Source: Malus domestica (taxonomy: Eukaryota > Streptophyta > Magnoliopsida > Rosales > Rosaceae). Taken from it: a stretch of 64,000 nucleotides of DNA. This document shows, piece after piece, positions 22,499-34,834 of the stretch (position 1 is its first letter; each line of letters begins with the position of its first letter). The position numbers and the translations under genes are program-made. Location of the stretch: contig NC_091675.1 in the NCBI RefSeq assembly GCF_042453785.1, positions 2,616,501 through 2,680,500 of the forward strand. Direction: 5' to 3'. The notes beneath the pieces were generated by a model that was given only the letters and a program-made list of their open reading frames with translations, had not been told where the DNA came from and did no database searches.

Positions 22499-23320
22499 TT
22501 AATTGAAAGCTTGCAGCAAATTTGGCAATCTGTTGGAATCTCAGAAGAAGAAGTCACTGTTTATTTAGTGTATTAATGCAGTAGAAATTTTGTTAGACAT
22601 TTTTCCTTTTAAAGGCTACATTCTTTTGCACGTAAATGATTTATATAATTTATGGTAGTATTTTGATGACTAAATCTTTATGTGTAGTAATATAATATTG
22701 TTTTTCATAAATAAAAACATGTGAGAGCAACTTAAATTAAAAGAGCTTAGCGCTATGTAGTGTTCCGGCTCAATAATGTTATACCACATGGAAATAACTT
22801 ATACATGACAAAAAAAACTTAAATATAATATTGTATTCTTGGACAAAAACACTATGTAATTCTTTTTTGGCCAAATTGGATAAAAGGGTCTTGTGGGCGT
22901 AAGGTATTTGAAATATAGCCCATGTGGTACAAAAAATCAAATTTAAACTCCCGTGGATGGTCCGTTAGTAAATTTAGTCAATAAGTGTTTATTCCGTTAA
23001 ATGTCCGTGAAATATGTTGGTAAAATTTAGTCCAAAAGGAAGCAACAGCTACTCCTCCTCCTCAAAGCTAGATTCTTTTTCTTCTTTTAAATTTCAGCAT
23101 AATCAACAAATAAAACTAATCCCCACAATAAAAATGATGGATGAATTGGAATAAAAATGTATAATTGGTACTAAAATATTGCTTTTCACAACACAACATC
23201 AAAGTATAATTTTATCCATGCATTTAGCGGACATTTAACAAAAAATTTAATTTTGGATTAAATTTACAAACAGACTATAGTTTAAACCCAAATTTTTTCG
23301 CTATCTTCGGAATAGTTTAT

Positions 23321-23575
23321 ATGTCACATCCCGGCCTGGCCCCCACCACATTCCGGGCTCGACTCTGTCGTAACACAATATTATTCGCTTTGGGCCCCGA
23401 CCATGCCCCGATCATGGGATTGCTCTCGCAAGAACTCGCTAAACTTAGGAGTTCCGATGGAACCCGAAGCCAGTGAGCTCCCAAAAGATCTCGTGCTAAG
23501 TAGAAATGAGAATATACATATAAGGCTTATAGGATCCTCACCCCTGGACGATGTGGGATCTTACATTATAACCAC
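23321..23575. repeat. GC-richer dispersed repeat (CACATCCCGGCC type)
   Basis: Starts TGTCACATCCCGGCCTGGCC and ends near GGACGATGTGGGATCTTACA. It stands out in base composition from AT-rich flanks. Sequences of this type recur in many plant genomes as transposon ends; the class cannot be assigned here. A part-related block (GATGTGGGATTGATACC) occurs near 46518. Confidence 0.45.
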
Positions 23576-23969
23576 ATGGACCATTTATCTGATTTGACCT
23601 TCTTTCTTATTAGATGCAATCCACTGAAGTATATTTTTTTTTAATATAAACGTTATTCTATGCTAAACAAAAGAAGTGAATATTTGTACCTAATACAAAA
23701 TAAATTAAAGAAAAAAAATACTCTAATGCAAGCTACCACTTACGATCCACTGATATTTATTTAGTACCAATGTACAATGATCATATTATATTTAGTTATT
23801 GACGGGGAAGTAGGTGGGTTGAGCACTAGGCCCTCTGCAGCTTCTGAATTGTCCAGCAAAGTATGGTCTGATTTGAATTGTTTATAAATAAGCACATAAG
23901 CTCCAAATGCACGCGTAGCTGTATGTGTAGGTGCTTTCTCTCAAGGTAGGTCAAGATTTTAAATGCCAT

Positions 23970-24262
23970 TACGTTTCTAAGTGAAGGATCTCCGCATCAC
24001 TTTCGTAACGAAGCCGGACGTTAAGTTTAATTGATTTACAGAGAATTGCACGCCAACCATTACATAAAAAACGTGGCCACTTATTGTACCACCAAAACCA
24101 CGAGCTACCAATACGAGTCCTAGCGCCATTGTAGTCCATGTCGAGCTCAGCCGCCATCTTGTCCAACTGTAGCAGATTTCTAATACTACTCTGGAGGCGT
24201 CGGATTCGAACACAGTACATCGACTGCAGATGTAAACGTTGTTAACCGCTTAAACTAGAGTT
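23970..24262 (-). mobile_element. SINE-like element with pol III boxes
   Basis: On the minus strand, AGTTTAAGCGGTTAACAACG resembles an A box and GTGTTCGAATCCGAC contains a good B box (GTTCGAATCC) about 30 nt later. The tRNA cloverleaf is not intact, since the T-arm stem does not pair well, so this is a tRNA-derived retroelement rather than a tRNA gene. Open frames through it carry no known domain. Confidence 0.45.
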
Positions 24263-24451
24263 CCACAAAATTGGCCTCATATGGTGCGGATTAAATGCGG
24301 TTGTCTACAATGTACTTGCTATTATAATTGACCGAAACAAAATATCTGTATCTACAGGGCCCTTGGGTATATACTGCGACTGTTTCCTCCACCAACTCGG
24401 AAAATATTGCAGACGCTGCAATTCACAAAATTTAGGGGGTGTATTCAATGA

Positions 24452-24650
24452 GGCAGATTCTCTGCTCTTTCATTTCCTGTACTTTTTTGTTTATATAATC
24501 ACGGTTAAGTAACGTCAACATTTTATATTATTATTCTTTTTTGTCTTATTATTTCTATAAAAAAATAATATAAAATGTTAACGTAACTTAACCGTGACTA
24601 CACAAAATAGGAGGGCACCGGAAGTGGGAGGGCAGAGAATCTGTCTCCTT
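24452..24650. mobile_element. Small MITE with near-identical flanks
   Basis: The ends CAGATTCTCTGC and GCAGAGAATCTG and the inner arms TAATCACGGTTAAGTAACGT / CGTAACTTAACCGTGACTA pair. The flanks ATTCAATGA (24443-24451) and ATTCAATTGA (from 24651) look like an imperfect target duplication of about 9 bp. Confidence 0.65.
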
Positions 24651-24687
24651 ATTCAATTGAGATTTTGATGGATTTTAATTCTTTTAA

Positions 24688-25429
24688 CAGTAATGCTATT
24701 CTTACCACATTAATATACCACATTAGTGTACCGTATTATGTGGCATCTGATGTGGTTGTCCACATCATCTAAATTAATCTTAATTTAATTTAAATTAAAA
24801 ACCATTTAATAAACCAATAATAATAAAAAATTTGGAATTAAATGGTGATTGTGGTATACGAGGAGTCTACTCCTTGCTTCCTTCCCGTTTCTTCTTCCAC
24901 GCCATTTGTTTGTTTTTCAGCCCAGATTTCTTCCCCATATATTTTCCAAACTTCTCTTGAGTCTGGATATTCAAACATTTAGCGATCTTCCTTTTTATAG
25001 AAGCCCACATCGAAGAAAAGCGAGCTTTTTTTCCAGATTGACTAGCTGACCAGAGGTGCTAGAATAGCAGTGTAGTACGCTTAAGACTCATTGCGCTTCT
25101 CTTTTAGTAGCATGAGAAAACAACACAGAATCATTCGCGAAGAATAAATGTGAAATCATAGAACCATCATTCTGGGCTGAAACAAAAAAATTGGCGTGGA
25201 AGAAGAAACGGGAGAAGAAGCAACGGGGAAGGAAGGAAGGAAGGAGAACACTTCTCTTATGCTACAATCACCATTTAATTACATATTTTTTTTGTATTAT
25301 TAGTTTATTAAATGGTTTTTAATTTAAATTAAATTAAGATTAATTTAGATGATGTGGGCAGCCACATCAGATGCCATATAATATGGTACACTAATATGGT
25401 ATATTAATGTGGTAAGAATAGCATTACTG
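24688..25429. mobile_element. 742-bp Mutator-like element with long arms (9-bp target duplication)
   Basis: Flanked by TTCTTTTAA at 24679-24687 and 25430-25438. The terminal repeats start CAGTAATGCTATTCTTACC and extend about 170 bp on each side. The GC-richer interior (24850-25240) also shows inverted similarity, for example CGTTTCTTCTTCCACGCC against GGCGTGGAAGAAGAAACG. No transposase is present. Confidence 0.88.
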
Positions 25430-25439
25430 TTCTTTTAAT

Positions 25440-26412
25440 GAATTTAGGGGTATTCAATCAGGATTTTAAGTGATTATCTGAAATTCAAAGTGTATTCAAT
25501 TAAAATTTTAAGACATTTTATTAAAATCCTTAGAAATCTGGATGTATTCAATTATGATTTTAAAGAAATTTATAACATTCCAATTATATTCAATTAGAAA
25601 TTGATTTTAAAGAATTTGAGGAAGTTGAGGAATTAGAGGGAATTGGAGAGATTTCGTAGTGTATTTTAAGCATCAACAAATCTCATCTCTCCTCATGAGA
25701 TTTTGAGGAAATTGAATCAAAATTTTATATATAATATCTACAAATCAATTAAACTCTATAAAAATTCATGAATTTATAAATCCATTAAAATTTTTCAAAT
25801 TTTCAATTGAATACATCCCTTATTGAATATGAAATGAAGGACAACTCACAGAGCAAAGAGCAAAGATAATAACCTTTTTGAGGGTTTCTCAAAAGGTCTG
25901 TAAAGGTGATTTGTGGCGCGGAGGGTTTCCATATTATTTATGGGATTAAACCTTAAACTAAAAACTCTTGACAGGAAGCACTTTTTTTTATCGGAACTAT
26001 AGTGCGGTACATTTAATGCTATAAAATAGTTAGTTAAAAATATCAAATTGTATTTTTGATACACTAAAAATGAGAAATTTCAATATTCATTTCAACCACT
26101 CAACAAATCGAAATTAAACCTTTTTAATATGGCTCCCACCAAAGATGTGCCGTACTGCTGGTCTATGCGAATTCGGTTGATTTTGCGAATATATTAGTTG
26201 GGAATTGAAATTTCGTTTGGAAGTGTTAATGTTGGAGGGCTTAGTTTTAGTCGCTATCCGCCATTATTTTCATTCTCAATGAGTACACTTTTAGTTTGAT
26301 CTTAATTGAGTTGTTATATTATGTGAAACTTCGATGGAGCTGCACGATTAGTTCAGCTTTTATTTTGATGTGAGATCAGGGCCAAAACATGTGTGGTTGA
26401 TATTTTTGTGAA
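25440..26412. other. Intergenic region, no gene seen
   Basis: AT-rich sequence with several ATTCAATTA-like words around 25440-25820, suggesting an old degraded transposon. No frame with a recognisable domain. Confidence 0.35.
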
Positions 26413-26560
26413 GGGGTGTGATATCCACACACCCCTTTTTACTTCATACACACTCTCTTAATTTGTGGCCGTCGAATCGACTGAATTAAAGAATATCAAA
26501 TGACAGAAATTAATAAAGGGTGCGTGAAAAGTAAAAATTGGTGTGTGAATAGCACATCCC
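26413..26560. mobile_element. 148-bp Mutator-like MITE (9-bp target duplication)
   Basis: Flanked by TTTTGTGAA at 26404-26412 and 26561-26569. The ends GGGGTGTGATATCCACACACC and GGTGTGTGAATAGCACATCCC are imperfect inverted repeats. Confidence 0.82.
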
Positions 26561-27352
26561 TTTTGTGAAAAGTGCCTTACAATTGACTTGATTGGGAAAC
26601 TTACCCAAGTTTTCCTCGACGACGGATCTTGCAGGACCAAAATAAAGACGACCCATATTTTTGTAAGATATGTTGTATGAATGACATTATGAGACACCCA
26701 AACTCATGTCCAAAATTTTCTCATATCACATTCTGCTTTTTCAATCTTTAACAACGATGACTTTTTCTTAATAATTGAGAATTACCATATAACTTTGTAG
26801 TCCAGTTAGTTAAAAACATTCGATCCACGGTGTGTGCATGAAAAGGTAAATCTTTCAATTATGTGATGAGCACTCATCCAAAGTCACCGTACTGGCGATG
26901 CCGCTTCTACAACAACTAAAAATGCTTTCAGATGACCAACAACGTTTATACGAACATTTAGCATAAAGGCTAAAAACAACTTATGAATTATAAAAGCAGC
27001 ATGCGGCTTTTAGTGCTTCAAGGAAAAACACTTGGATCTTTGATAAATACAATGAGCGATCAATCAAGGTGGTGGGTGATTTTCGAACTCTTCTTTCATG
27101 TATTTGCTTCATGTTCTTCCAAATTTAGATTGAACAAATCAAAGAATAATCAACTGTACAAAAAATAAACTGAGAAATGCAAATGGAAAAAAAAGTAGAA
27201 TGAAAATCACCACCCTCAGCAAGTTGCACGGTAATGCATTTTCTTGGTGGAAAAAAAAAAAGTGTTGCATGCAAAGGACCACAATAATGCAGCATAATTG
27301 CTCTAACTTTTGAGCCCTAAAGTCGTCAAGTGCCCCGGCAAAGGTCGAGTAA

Positions 27353-27993
27353 GGCCATCTCCAACTGAAGAGTCCAGAAGGTCAGAGGGTTAAAAATAAT
27401 CCGAAAATCTCCTCCAACTGAAGGCTAGATAGGCCAAAGTGTTTGTGAGCCCCACGGAACAAAAAAGGGACCAAAAGTCCAACTAGCTAGCCCAATCCAA
27501 CCAAGCAACCCTGGACCATGCTGGATTTTTCATTATTAATACATTTTATGTCGAATATATCCGACAGTATTGTCCTCTTCTTTTTATTTTTTTTATTTTT
27601 TTTAAATTCCCATTTTTTTCCTATAAATACCTAATTTATTCCTACACTATTTTCCACATAATTTTCACCCTTTTTAAATTTAAATTGCATTTTTTAACTT
27701 TTAATTTGTTGTAATTTTTAAATTTAAATAATAAAATATTTTTGGCCCTATTATAGAGGGAATTTTTTTTTACAATTTTTAAAACAAATTTTGAAAAAAT
27801 AAAAAAAAAAGTCAAAAATAACAGCAAGCTCATGTCAGCTAGTTTCAAATTCTAGCCTGGCCAGGGGCGTTGGCCCTTTGGCCCTTTTTGTCCAGTAGGG
27901 CGCATAAGCTCTTTGGTCTAGCCTTTGGTAGGAGACAGTTCTCGAACTATTTTCGACCCTTTAACCCTCTAGATCCTTCGGTTGGAGATAACC
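27353..27993. mobile_element. 641-bp Harbinger-like non-autonomous element
   Basis: The ends GGCCATCTCCAACTGAAG and CTTCGGTTGGAGATAACC are bounded by TAA at 27350-27352 and 27994-27996. The same family as the element at 12696: shared subterminal GTTGGAGACAG-type repeats and AT-rich centre. No transposase is present. Confidence 0.82.
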
Positions 27994-28475
27994 TAAGGTG
28001 CTAGTGGTAAGTGGAATACGACCACACAGTTATGACCCAAAAAAGCAAAAAGACCATACCATAAATCCTTGCAAACGGGCTTTCGACTCTGAAAGTAAAA
28101 TTACCCATTTGGACCGCGAGAGCCCTCAAGTGGGCCGGAAAAGCAGTCTAGTTTCAACCCATAACAGCATAAACTCTCATAAAATCACAAGTCCAAAAAC
28201 CCCAAAAAAATGACTAGTGTTCTGCTCATTGCAACTGTTAGACCACTCTTCAAGAACGGCTAAAAGTTTCCATTACTAGCTAACATAACACAAATATAGG
28301 GATTTATGAGGAAAACAGTATTAACAATATTAGCTAACAGATTGTAAATTGTAAAACATATTTATCTTCATTGGAACATCCTACTATAACTGTTATGGGA
28401 CCAGGTATCAGCTACTATTTCTTCCAAAACCCGTATACCTGTTTCATAGAGCGATTCATCCTAAATGACCAAGTT

Positions 28476-30297
28476 CTACTTAGTTTCAGTCACGGGAAGG
28501 TACACGCCTTCTGCTGCCAACCAAACATTGTCAGCGCGTTTATCTCTCACTCCACAAACCTGCATTATGGCGAATGGATGGTATTTAGCACAACGTTAAT
28601 AAATCAGTGATGATAGCAAAAACATCAGCACATAAAGTTCACCCAACACATTTCCGTACAAGAAACAAAATTATCTAAAACTTGCATAGATATGAAGTTT
28701 ACCTAAAATATAATTTCCTGCACAGCTTAAAATCCAGAAAGACTGTCAATAACGACTTTCAAGAAGATCAGTGTTTGTTTATACTTAAGTTAATACCAAG
28801 ATTCATATTCCATTAAACTGCAGAACCTTGTATAGTTGCTGTGATGATGAATACATATACCACCAGAAGATTTCATTATCAACAATAAGGTAATCCTCAT
28901 CGGGACAATGGCTTTCTTAATTCCAAGCAATTGAATTAAATACAATCAATTAAACGCGTACGGTATCTACAGACACTACCAACTTATTATTCCACCAATT
29001 GAACAAAACGTGAAAATGCAAAGCAAAAGCAAGAAATAGTTGTAAATGCAAAACATCTAACTATCGAGTTTAGGACATAATCAATAATCAGCACCATTAT
29101 CTAACAATTCAGGATCAATACACACTTACAAATGAAACAAGTTACCAACAAATCTGTTGTTTCATTCTCAATTTCATAGATATGCAGTTGAGTTTAAGTA
29201 ATCTCACCTCCTGCTGTCCCCCAGCTATGCGGGTGTACTTCTTGTCATGGCTATGTAAATAAATACCAGTGTCAACATGCTGAAGTCGAACCCTTTGATC
29301 TTGCTTCCAAGTCTTCCCGCTCCCTTCAGTTGTAAGCCTACGAAATTCCATACAAACACAATGCGTCAGAAACACTGATGACCAAGACAGGAAATTTTTT
29401 TGAGAACATATCAGTTTGCTACTCACCTCCAGTGATCACCAGTATCAGATTCATTTTCTCCCCCGAAGCAGCTGACCTACACCCACGTCAAATTGTACAA
29501 GTCATTAAACCTCATAATGTTCCCAATTTTACTTGGAACGAAAGACATTAAACTGTCAACCAATAATACCAAAACTTCGTACACAAAATCATGTCAAGAA
29601 ACTTTATGCCATTCAGTGTCACGGTGTGTCACCAATTCACATTTACAAACACAACCACAAACAAAAGATACAATAAAATCACTGCATGATAACAAAAGTA
29701 TAGTGCATTGTGAAAATTTGGTACGATAAGGAAAGATTTGCCAAACCTCTTGGTTGCCAGTAATTGGGGATGCATGCAAATGGCTGTGCAGCCATTTCCT
29801 GGTCCTCATGTGCTGCAACCTGATGATTGTACCGCTCGGAATGCTATCGCCTTGCTTGGCAGCTGTTTCCAGCTCAGGTTTAACAATCTGCCAAAAAAAC
29901 CCAGTTCAATATCTGCAACGAAACAACACCAAAGATACAGAGAGTGCGAGAAAGAGAAGAAAACGACATACCCAGTAGCTATTAGCGTCGTCGACATTGG
30001 GAAAACCAGTGACTGACTGCTGGCCACTACCAGAGCCATACGGCACGTCGTGTGAATGCAAGCGAAACTTGGTCTTCTCGTGCATCAGCTTCAGTACGGT
30101 GCCGTATGTGATCTGCCCAAATCCCAATTCATTGTATCAAAATCTCTATTAAAATTTCCAAACAAAAAATTAATCGGAAATGAGCGGCGGAGACGAACCC
30201 CGACGCCCTCGGATGTGGGAGCGGTGGCGGCGTAGCTGGTGTCGAGATCGAGGCTGTAGATGAGGAACAGAGCTAAGCAGAAGAAGCCGATCGCCAT
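28476..30297 (-). CDS. SDF2: Stromal cell-derived factor 2-like ER protein (MIR domains)
   Basis: An ER-lumen protein of the quality-control pathway; the plant homologue works in glycoprotein folding and is needed for immune-receptor biogenesis. Exons on the minus strand, 5' to 3': 30297-30199, 30112-29972, 29887-29747, 29476-29427, 29337-29208, 28559-28476. Frames join and give 214 residues, the usual length. A signal peptide (MAIGFFCLALFLIYSLDLDT) is followed by three MIR repeats, with KFRLHSHDVPYGSGSGQQSV, RKWLHSHLHASPITGNQE and IYLHSHDKKYTRIAGGQQE as landmarks. The C-terminus GVYLPVTETK has no KDEL signal, which suits SDF2 (held in the ER through an ERdj partner in the family). The frame stays open about 70 codons upstream of the ATG without another ATG; see findings. 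Confidence 0.93.
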
Positions 30298-30971
30298 AAC
30301 GAAGAGTAATCCTAAGAACCAGTTCTGCTGCCACAAGGGGAACTCAGGCTCCGAAGCCCGCCTGGGTATTGTGAATCGCCCCACGACCCGACCTGGCACG
30401 GCGGACGACGACGGCGTGGAAGAATTGGAGTGTTTTCTTCGCGTCAAACTCGGCGAGCCTGAAGACGCCACCGTGAGACTTCCCTGAAAAGGGAAATGGA
30501 ATTCTAGATTTGGGAATTAGGCGTTTGGATTGCGAATTTATGAATCGTTGGCTTCTCTGTCTCTGGTCGTCTGTGACTGTGATTTGTGACAGGCTATGTT
30601 TTTCTGTACGGCAGGCACTGCTACTGTGACGTGTATAAATCGAATCGGTGGTTGACACGTAGCCGTCGGAATGACCTGGAGTGTTGTCAGTGGTCGGGTA
30701 GTGTAAAGCCACGTTGCGGCTCAAAGACTTCAACTTCTTGATGCGCAAAAAGATTGGACTGAGCCTTGTTGGGCCTATTGATGGACTGAGTTAGACCCAA
30801 GCCCATTATCTTCAATTACTTTCATTTTTAAAGTTTAGGGTTAACGTTTAGGATCTAATCAACTTTTATAGTTTTTTTTTTATGTTATTAAATTGATTTC
30901 AATATTATTTTCGGAGCGAAAGTAATCATTTTTAGAAAATTTAATCGATATATGAGCGAAATCAATATATC
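30293..30971 (-). promoter_or_regulatory. SDF2 promoter and leader, original copy of a duplicated segment
   Basis: Region upstream of the SDF2 start codon. About 680 bp starting at codon 2-4 of SDF2 recurs, same orientation, at 32414-33097 with roughly 95-97 % identity by eye. It should hold the core promoter of SDF2. Confidence 0.7.
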
Positions 30972-31000
30972 TCTAGATATCGAAATTTCGGTTAAATAAA

Positions 31001-32412
31001 TGTTGATCAATAATTAAAATTTCAACATTCACGTTTCACATAAATTTTACACATAGCAGGTGACTCAACGAAAAATCGAGAGTCATCAGAAAAGTTATCA
31101 AACAGGACACGTGTCAACACTTGGCATAAACGATTTATTTCATCTGAATAATATATTCAAAATTAGGCTTTGGAAAATTCTATAAATAGAAGTCATTTCA
31201 TTCATTTTAGGGGAGACCAATTCATAATCAATTCATCTCACACCAAAACCTTGAAGCTTTGAAACTCCAAAGCTTCCAAGCAAATCCCGAAAGATCAAGC
31301 AAGCTCTCTTCGTTCTTCATTAACCCAACCTTCAAGATCAAGCCCCAACAACCCTTTGAAGGAACTTCCACCAATTCAAGATCAAGTCTCGACGGCCCTT
31401 GAAGAAAGCGTTCATCGTTCATCATTCGTTCATCCTAAGATCAAGCCCCAACGCCCATTTAGATCAACAACATCAACAAATCCACATATCCAATCGTTCT
31501 TCAAGATAAAGCCCAAAAAACCTTTGAAGATCCATTCATCAACTGTTCATCAAGATAAAGCCCCAAAAGCCCTTGAAGATTCGTTCATCAACAGTTCTTC
31601 AAGATCAAGCCCAAAAGCCGTGAAGATTCGTTCATCCATTAACCTTCAAGATCAAGCACAAAGGCCCTTGAAGAAACTTCCCTCAACCTTCAAGATTAAG
31701 CCCCAATGACCCTTGAAGAAAACTTTCAACCGTTCATCCAAGATCAAGCCTCGACGGCTCTTGGATCAATTGCACATCCACAAATAACACCTTACGAAGA
31801 TCGAATCAGATGATCAATTTTCAGAGAGATTGTAACCCCATAATCATTAATACAAATATTATTTTGTACACATGTTCTTGTTTCGTTTGTTTCAGGAAAA
31901 TTTATGTGTTCACAAATTTGGCACGCCAAGTTGGACTATCTCTACCTCTCATCTCTTTGTCCGTTCAAGGAATCCAAACACACCTCAAAGTCAATGGCAT
32001 CAAGCAAGGGACAAGTTGTTTTCGCAACCACCAAAGGAAGGATCCTGAGCACTTATGCCGCAAACGGACAATCGATTGGCACCACAACCGCTTCTCAACA
32101 TGCCATTTCAAAGTTGGTGCTGTTAAATGAGCAAGGGGAGCATCAAAGGCGCAAGTCCGTCATCAGCATGACCTTGCTGGGGGCACCGAAGCATGCTGCT
32201 GAGGCACACAATATGACATCCAAAAGCAGCCAACAACGTTATTTGTCAGCATCCTGGATGTCTAAAGGAAAGTCACGTCTATTGTTTGCACAAGTCATGA
32301 CCATCGGCGTTACCTCAATCGAAGAACAACTGGCTCAAATGAATGAAGCGATCGCAAGGCTAACACAGATTGTGGAAGAAAAAGACTTGCAAATCGCTGC
32401 ATTTGTCAGCCG
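31001..32412 (+). mobile_element. Truncated LTR retrotransposon: 5' LTR plus start of gag
   Basis: Starts TGTTGATCAATAATTAAAAT and shows an LTR-like core promoter (TCTATAAATAGAAGTC near 31178). The LTR ends about TTATGTGTTCACA near 31914, followed by TTGGCACGCCAAGTTGG, a possible primer-binding zone. The open frame after it (MASSKGQVVFATTKGR from about 31993, ending in IEEQLAQMNEAIARLTQIVEEKD) looks like the N-terminal part of a Gypsy-type gag. The frame stops at the junction with the duplicated SDF2 segment. No pol and no second LTR follow. No convincing target duplication was found. Confidence 0.7.
31329..31765 (+). repeat. Imperfect short repeats inside the LTR
   Basis: About ten diverged copies of a unit like CAAGATCAAGCCCCAACGCC followed by CTTGAAGAA, spaced 35-60 bp. 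Internal repeats of this kind are found in LTR U3/R regions. The open frame through them is a by-product. Confidence 0.65.
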
Positions 32413-32413
32413 A

Positions 32414-33097
32414 CCGCCATAATGAAGAGTAATCCTATGAACCAGTTCTGCTGCCACAAGGGGAACTCAGGCTCCGAAGCCCGCCTGGGTATTGTGAATC
32501 GCCCCACGACCCAACCTGGCATGGCGGACGACGACGGCGTGGAAGAATTTGAGTGTTTTCTTCGCATCAAACTCGGCGAGCCTGAATACGCCACTGTGAG
32601 ACTTCCCTAAAAAGGGAAATGGAAGTCTAGATTTGGGAATTAGGCGTTTGGATTGCGAATTTATGAATCGTTGGCTTCTCTGTCTCTGGTCGTCTGTGAC
32701 TGTGATTTGTGACATGCTATGTTTTTCTGTGCGGTAGGCACTGCTACTGTGACGTGTATAAATCGAATCGGTGGTTGACACGTAGCCGTCGGAATGACCT
32801 GGAGTGTTGTCAGTGGTCGGGTAGTGTAAAGCCACGTTGCGGCTCAAAGACTTCAACTTCTTGATGCGCAAAAAGATTGGATTGAGCCTTGTTGGGCCTA
32901 TTGATGGACTAGGTTAGACCCAAGCCCATTATCTTCAATTACTTTCATTTTTTAAGTTTAGGGTTAACGTTTAGGATCTAATCAACTTTTATAGTTTTTT
33001 ATTTTATGTTATTAAATTGATTTCAATATTATTCTTGGAGCGAAAGTAATCATTTTTAGAATATTTAGTCGATATATATGAGCGAAATCAATATATC
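32414..33097 (-). pseudogene. Duplicated SDF2 exon 1 start plus promoter segment
   Basis: A second copy of the SDF2 5' region. It retains the ATG and about three further codons (MAVG) but then breaks into the retrotransposon gag sequence, so it cannot make SDF2. Substitutions relative to 30293-30971 are scattered (for example CCCGACC to CCCAACC, GCACGG to GCATGG). It still carries whatever promoter elements the original has, now facing into the antisense side of the gag fragment. Confidence 0.75.
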
Positions 33098-34620
33098 AAT
33101 AAAGAAAATTACTTTTAACAAATAACGAATTGTGTACATGCACAGTTTGAACATACACATGAGTAATAACATTTATTAATAAACTCGAGGTGTTGCGTAA
33201 CTTGTGTTGATATGACTCATCGCAATATAATTTGTTTCATAAATTAAATAAAAGCACCAACTTTCTATTATTCGCCACCGAACATGATAGGCAATACTAT
33301 AAACGTTACATGACTATTGTTATGTTGTGATGTAACATGCACATAATATTCAATAAATTATAATTAAATTGAAGTATAATAATTAATCACTCTCGTTTTA
33401 CGTTATCCTACAAACATTAGAAAAAAGAAAAATCGAAAGAATTTTCCAATTTTATAAAGAAAATTTTCCTTATAATAGTTTTGGTAATAAAAGTTTTCAC
33501 AATTGATAGATATCCCCCCATCCATAAATACACATGGATTTGATTATTCATTCCTTTTCCCGCTCAAAATTGGATACTTTCTTCTTTACTTAGAAATTAG
33601 AAATTTAAAATTTGGCTAATATGCTAATATACCGTTGGGCTATGGATATAATTCCAATCATTATCTTGATTTTATATACTTATCGACAAAAAATTTCTAA
33701 ATGCATTTGAATAATGGTAAGAAATCACACCACATTATATTCTATTTTAAATTAGTTTAAATGGTAAGAAAAAAATTGAACTCGGTTTCAAAGCGGATAA
33801 CACATTTATTCTAACCAACGCAGCTACACTATTTGCGTGATGCAAAATTCAATCACACACATATAAGACTATGACATGACATGGCATTTACCACATATTT
33901 GTAACAATATGTTTAACACGACCGATATTAAATGAGGTGGATAATTCAAACCAAAGAACTTTAATATAACGGTGAACGTTGTTAATCACCTCAACTATAA
34001 ATCTTCTTGCACAAGAGCTCGACAAATCTATTATAATAATATATGTTTCAAATGTGTATTCGTTATGGGTAAATTACATTTTACCTCTCTAACTTCGGGT
34101 CACATTGGAAACTCATGCCTCGTCTTTTAAACGTTGTAATATTTTATTAATTTTTATCTAAAGCGAGGGAGCAGGCTTTGTGCATACCACGTAAGCAGCT
34201 AACGTGAAAAAGTGACGAACGGGAAGATAGAGGATGGTGTGAGTGAGTGGCCCATCAATCTATCCATTCGTTTTCTGTAAATTTCAAATTTCAGTGATTA
34301 AAAAAAAATGAAAATTCATCGATTTCAAAAATTTAGTCGCTTAACAAAAAAAAAAAGAAATCTTCCCAAGAAAAAGGAAAAGCAGCATTAAACCTACGGT
34401 TCAAATACGGCAGGTGGTCCCCACAGGAAAGATCCAAAGGCGGATTTGAAATCCGAAATTGAACTCGAATTCACAATCCCGCGGATTCCGAGCGCTGCTC
34501 CGTCGGATTCTCTTTTAAAAGCGCACAAAATAAATACTGGAGATGTGAGGGCAGCGAAAATATAAAATACCAGAGCGATCCATGGATTGACAAATTATTA
34601 TTATTTTTATTTGCAAAAAT
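33098..34620. other. Intergenic region, no gene seen
   Basis: AT-rich. Near 34069-34150 there is one end of an element related to the one at 42856 (GGGTAAATTACATTTTACC, then ACTCATGCCTCGTC), without a partner end in view. The right part forms the promoter of the PDS5-like gene. Confidence 0.4.
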
Positions 34621-34629
34621 AAAATCGAG

Positions 34630-34736
34630 CAACTCTCTCTCTATCTCTCTCACTCACTTTCTCTCTCTAAAAAGAAAACCCTAACTTTCTCTCTCCAAAC
34701 ATTGTTTTTTTTTTTCTTTCCGCTTTCTCTCTCTTG
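34630..34736 (+). promoter_or_regulatory. CT-rich leader of the PDS5-like gene
   Basis: Several CTCTCT runs and a T-run lie 100-200 bp before the start codon at 34835. This is a typical plant initiator/leader composition; the exact start site is unknown. Confidence 0.4.
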
Positions 34737-34834
34737 GATTCGTGTGGTTCTGGGCCTTCAATGGTGTGAGATTAGGGCTAGACCTGCGAGATTGTCAAGG
34801 ATCTAGACCAAAGAAACAGGAGAGGGGAGGAACA

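Noticed and set aside
24180-24262. tRNA gene on the minus strand
   Set aside because: Good A- and B-box-like sequences are present, but the T-arm and acceptor stem do not pair, so it is better read as a tRNA-derived SINE head.
31329-31765. CRISPR-like or protein-coding repeat array
   Set aside because: The repeats are imperfect, irregularly spaced and lie in the LTR of a plant retrotransposon; CRISPR arrays are not expected in a plant nuclear genome.
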